Source: SZAS-79 sp038319115 (lineage in GTDB: Bacteria > Pseudomonadota > Gammaproteobacteria > Burkholderiales > SG8-39). From it: a DNA stretch of 21,238 bases. The notes under the pieces were generated by a model, which ran no database searches, was not told the origin of the DNA, and worked only from the letters and a program-made list of their open reading frames with translations. A program made the position numbers and the translations under genes. Shown piece after piece: positions 21,179-21,238 of the stretch; the first letter of the stretch is position 1; each line of letters begins with the position of its first letter. The stretch lies in contig JBBQCV010000046.1 of the NCBI GenBank assembly GCA_038319115.1, forward strand, positions 1 through 21,238, in the 5' to 3' direction.

Positions 21179-21238
21179 TCAGCGTTTCCCGTCCATCAGC
21201 ACGAAAGCGATCCGCGCGGTCTTTTTGGAGCGGTTGGC
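21179..21238 (-). CDS. C-terminal end of an unidentified gene running off the window
   Basis: Nineteen codons and a TGA on the minus strand, ending in KKTARIAFVLMDGKR. The stop is 15 bp from the convergent acyltransferase stop. Too short to identify. Confidence 0.4.
   Translation of the reverse strand, partial: ANRSKKTARIAFVLMDGKR

Overview
The window is high-GC DNA with dense, mostly intact genes. It looks like a betaproteobacterium, probably Burkholderiales. The markers are a Bug/TctC-type periplasmic solute receptor, a DUF1028 protein, an aldehyde dehydrogenase/3-hydroxyisobutyrate dehydrogenase-like pair, RsuA and an OpgC-like acyltransferase. This assignment comes from gene content only. 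I saw no rRNA, tRNA, CRISPR array or intact mobile element.

Layout. (1) 28-1717, minus strand: a Bug receptor gene followed by a DUF1028 gene. (2) 1905-3804: a scarred segment. It holds a 32-codon tail of a second hydroxyisobutyrate-dehydrogenase-like gene, a YefM/YoeB-type toxin-antitoxin module whose toxin has no obvious start codon, and a hybrid sensor kinase wrecked by an internal deletion. (3) 3959-6330, minus: an aldehyde dehydrogenase and a beta-hydroxyacid dehydrogenase in one operon. (4) 6384-13017: the most unusual part. A zinc-ribbon/HExxH membrane metallopeptidase-like gene is divergent from a run of plus-strand genes: a membrane-anchored OmpA-domain protein, RsuA, an unrecognised 195-aa protein, a DotU/TssL-OmpA fusion, and a shortened TssM/IcmF NTPase domain that overlaps it by ATGA. 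(5) 13009-15428, minus: a TetA-like MFS exporter translationally coupled to an epoxide-hydrolase-like enzyme. Before the exporter is a structured leader ending in a strong intrinsic terminator. (6) 15656-18647, plus: two small unknown proteins, an SDR oxidoreductase, a TVP38/DedA-type membrane protein and a SAM methyltransferase. (7) 18628-19830, minus: a cyclic-nucleotide-gated K+ channel. (8) 19931-21163, plus: a membrane acyltransferase. A last minus-strand gene runs off the right edge.

The best candidate for an undescribed system is 7306-13017. Two membrane proteins share one architecture: five acidic-(A/S)-Thr-hydrophobic motifs in a cytoplasmic tail, one transmembrane helix, a Pro/Ala linker and an OmpA-like peptidoglycan-binding domain. 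One of them also carries a DotU domain and is coupled to a soluble IcmF-type NTPase domain. That NTPase has lost the P-loop lysine and all membrane and periplasmic parts of TssM. No sheath, tube, baseplate or ClpV gene lies in this window. This could be a cell-envelope complex derived from the type VI membrane complex, possibly controlled by threonine phosphorylation. The second candidate is the leader/terminator before the MFS exporter at 15452-15555.
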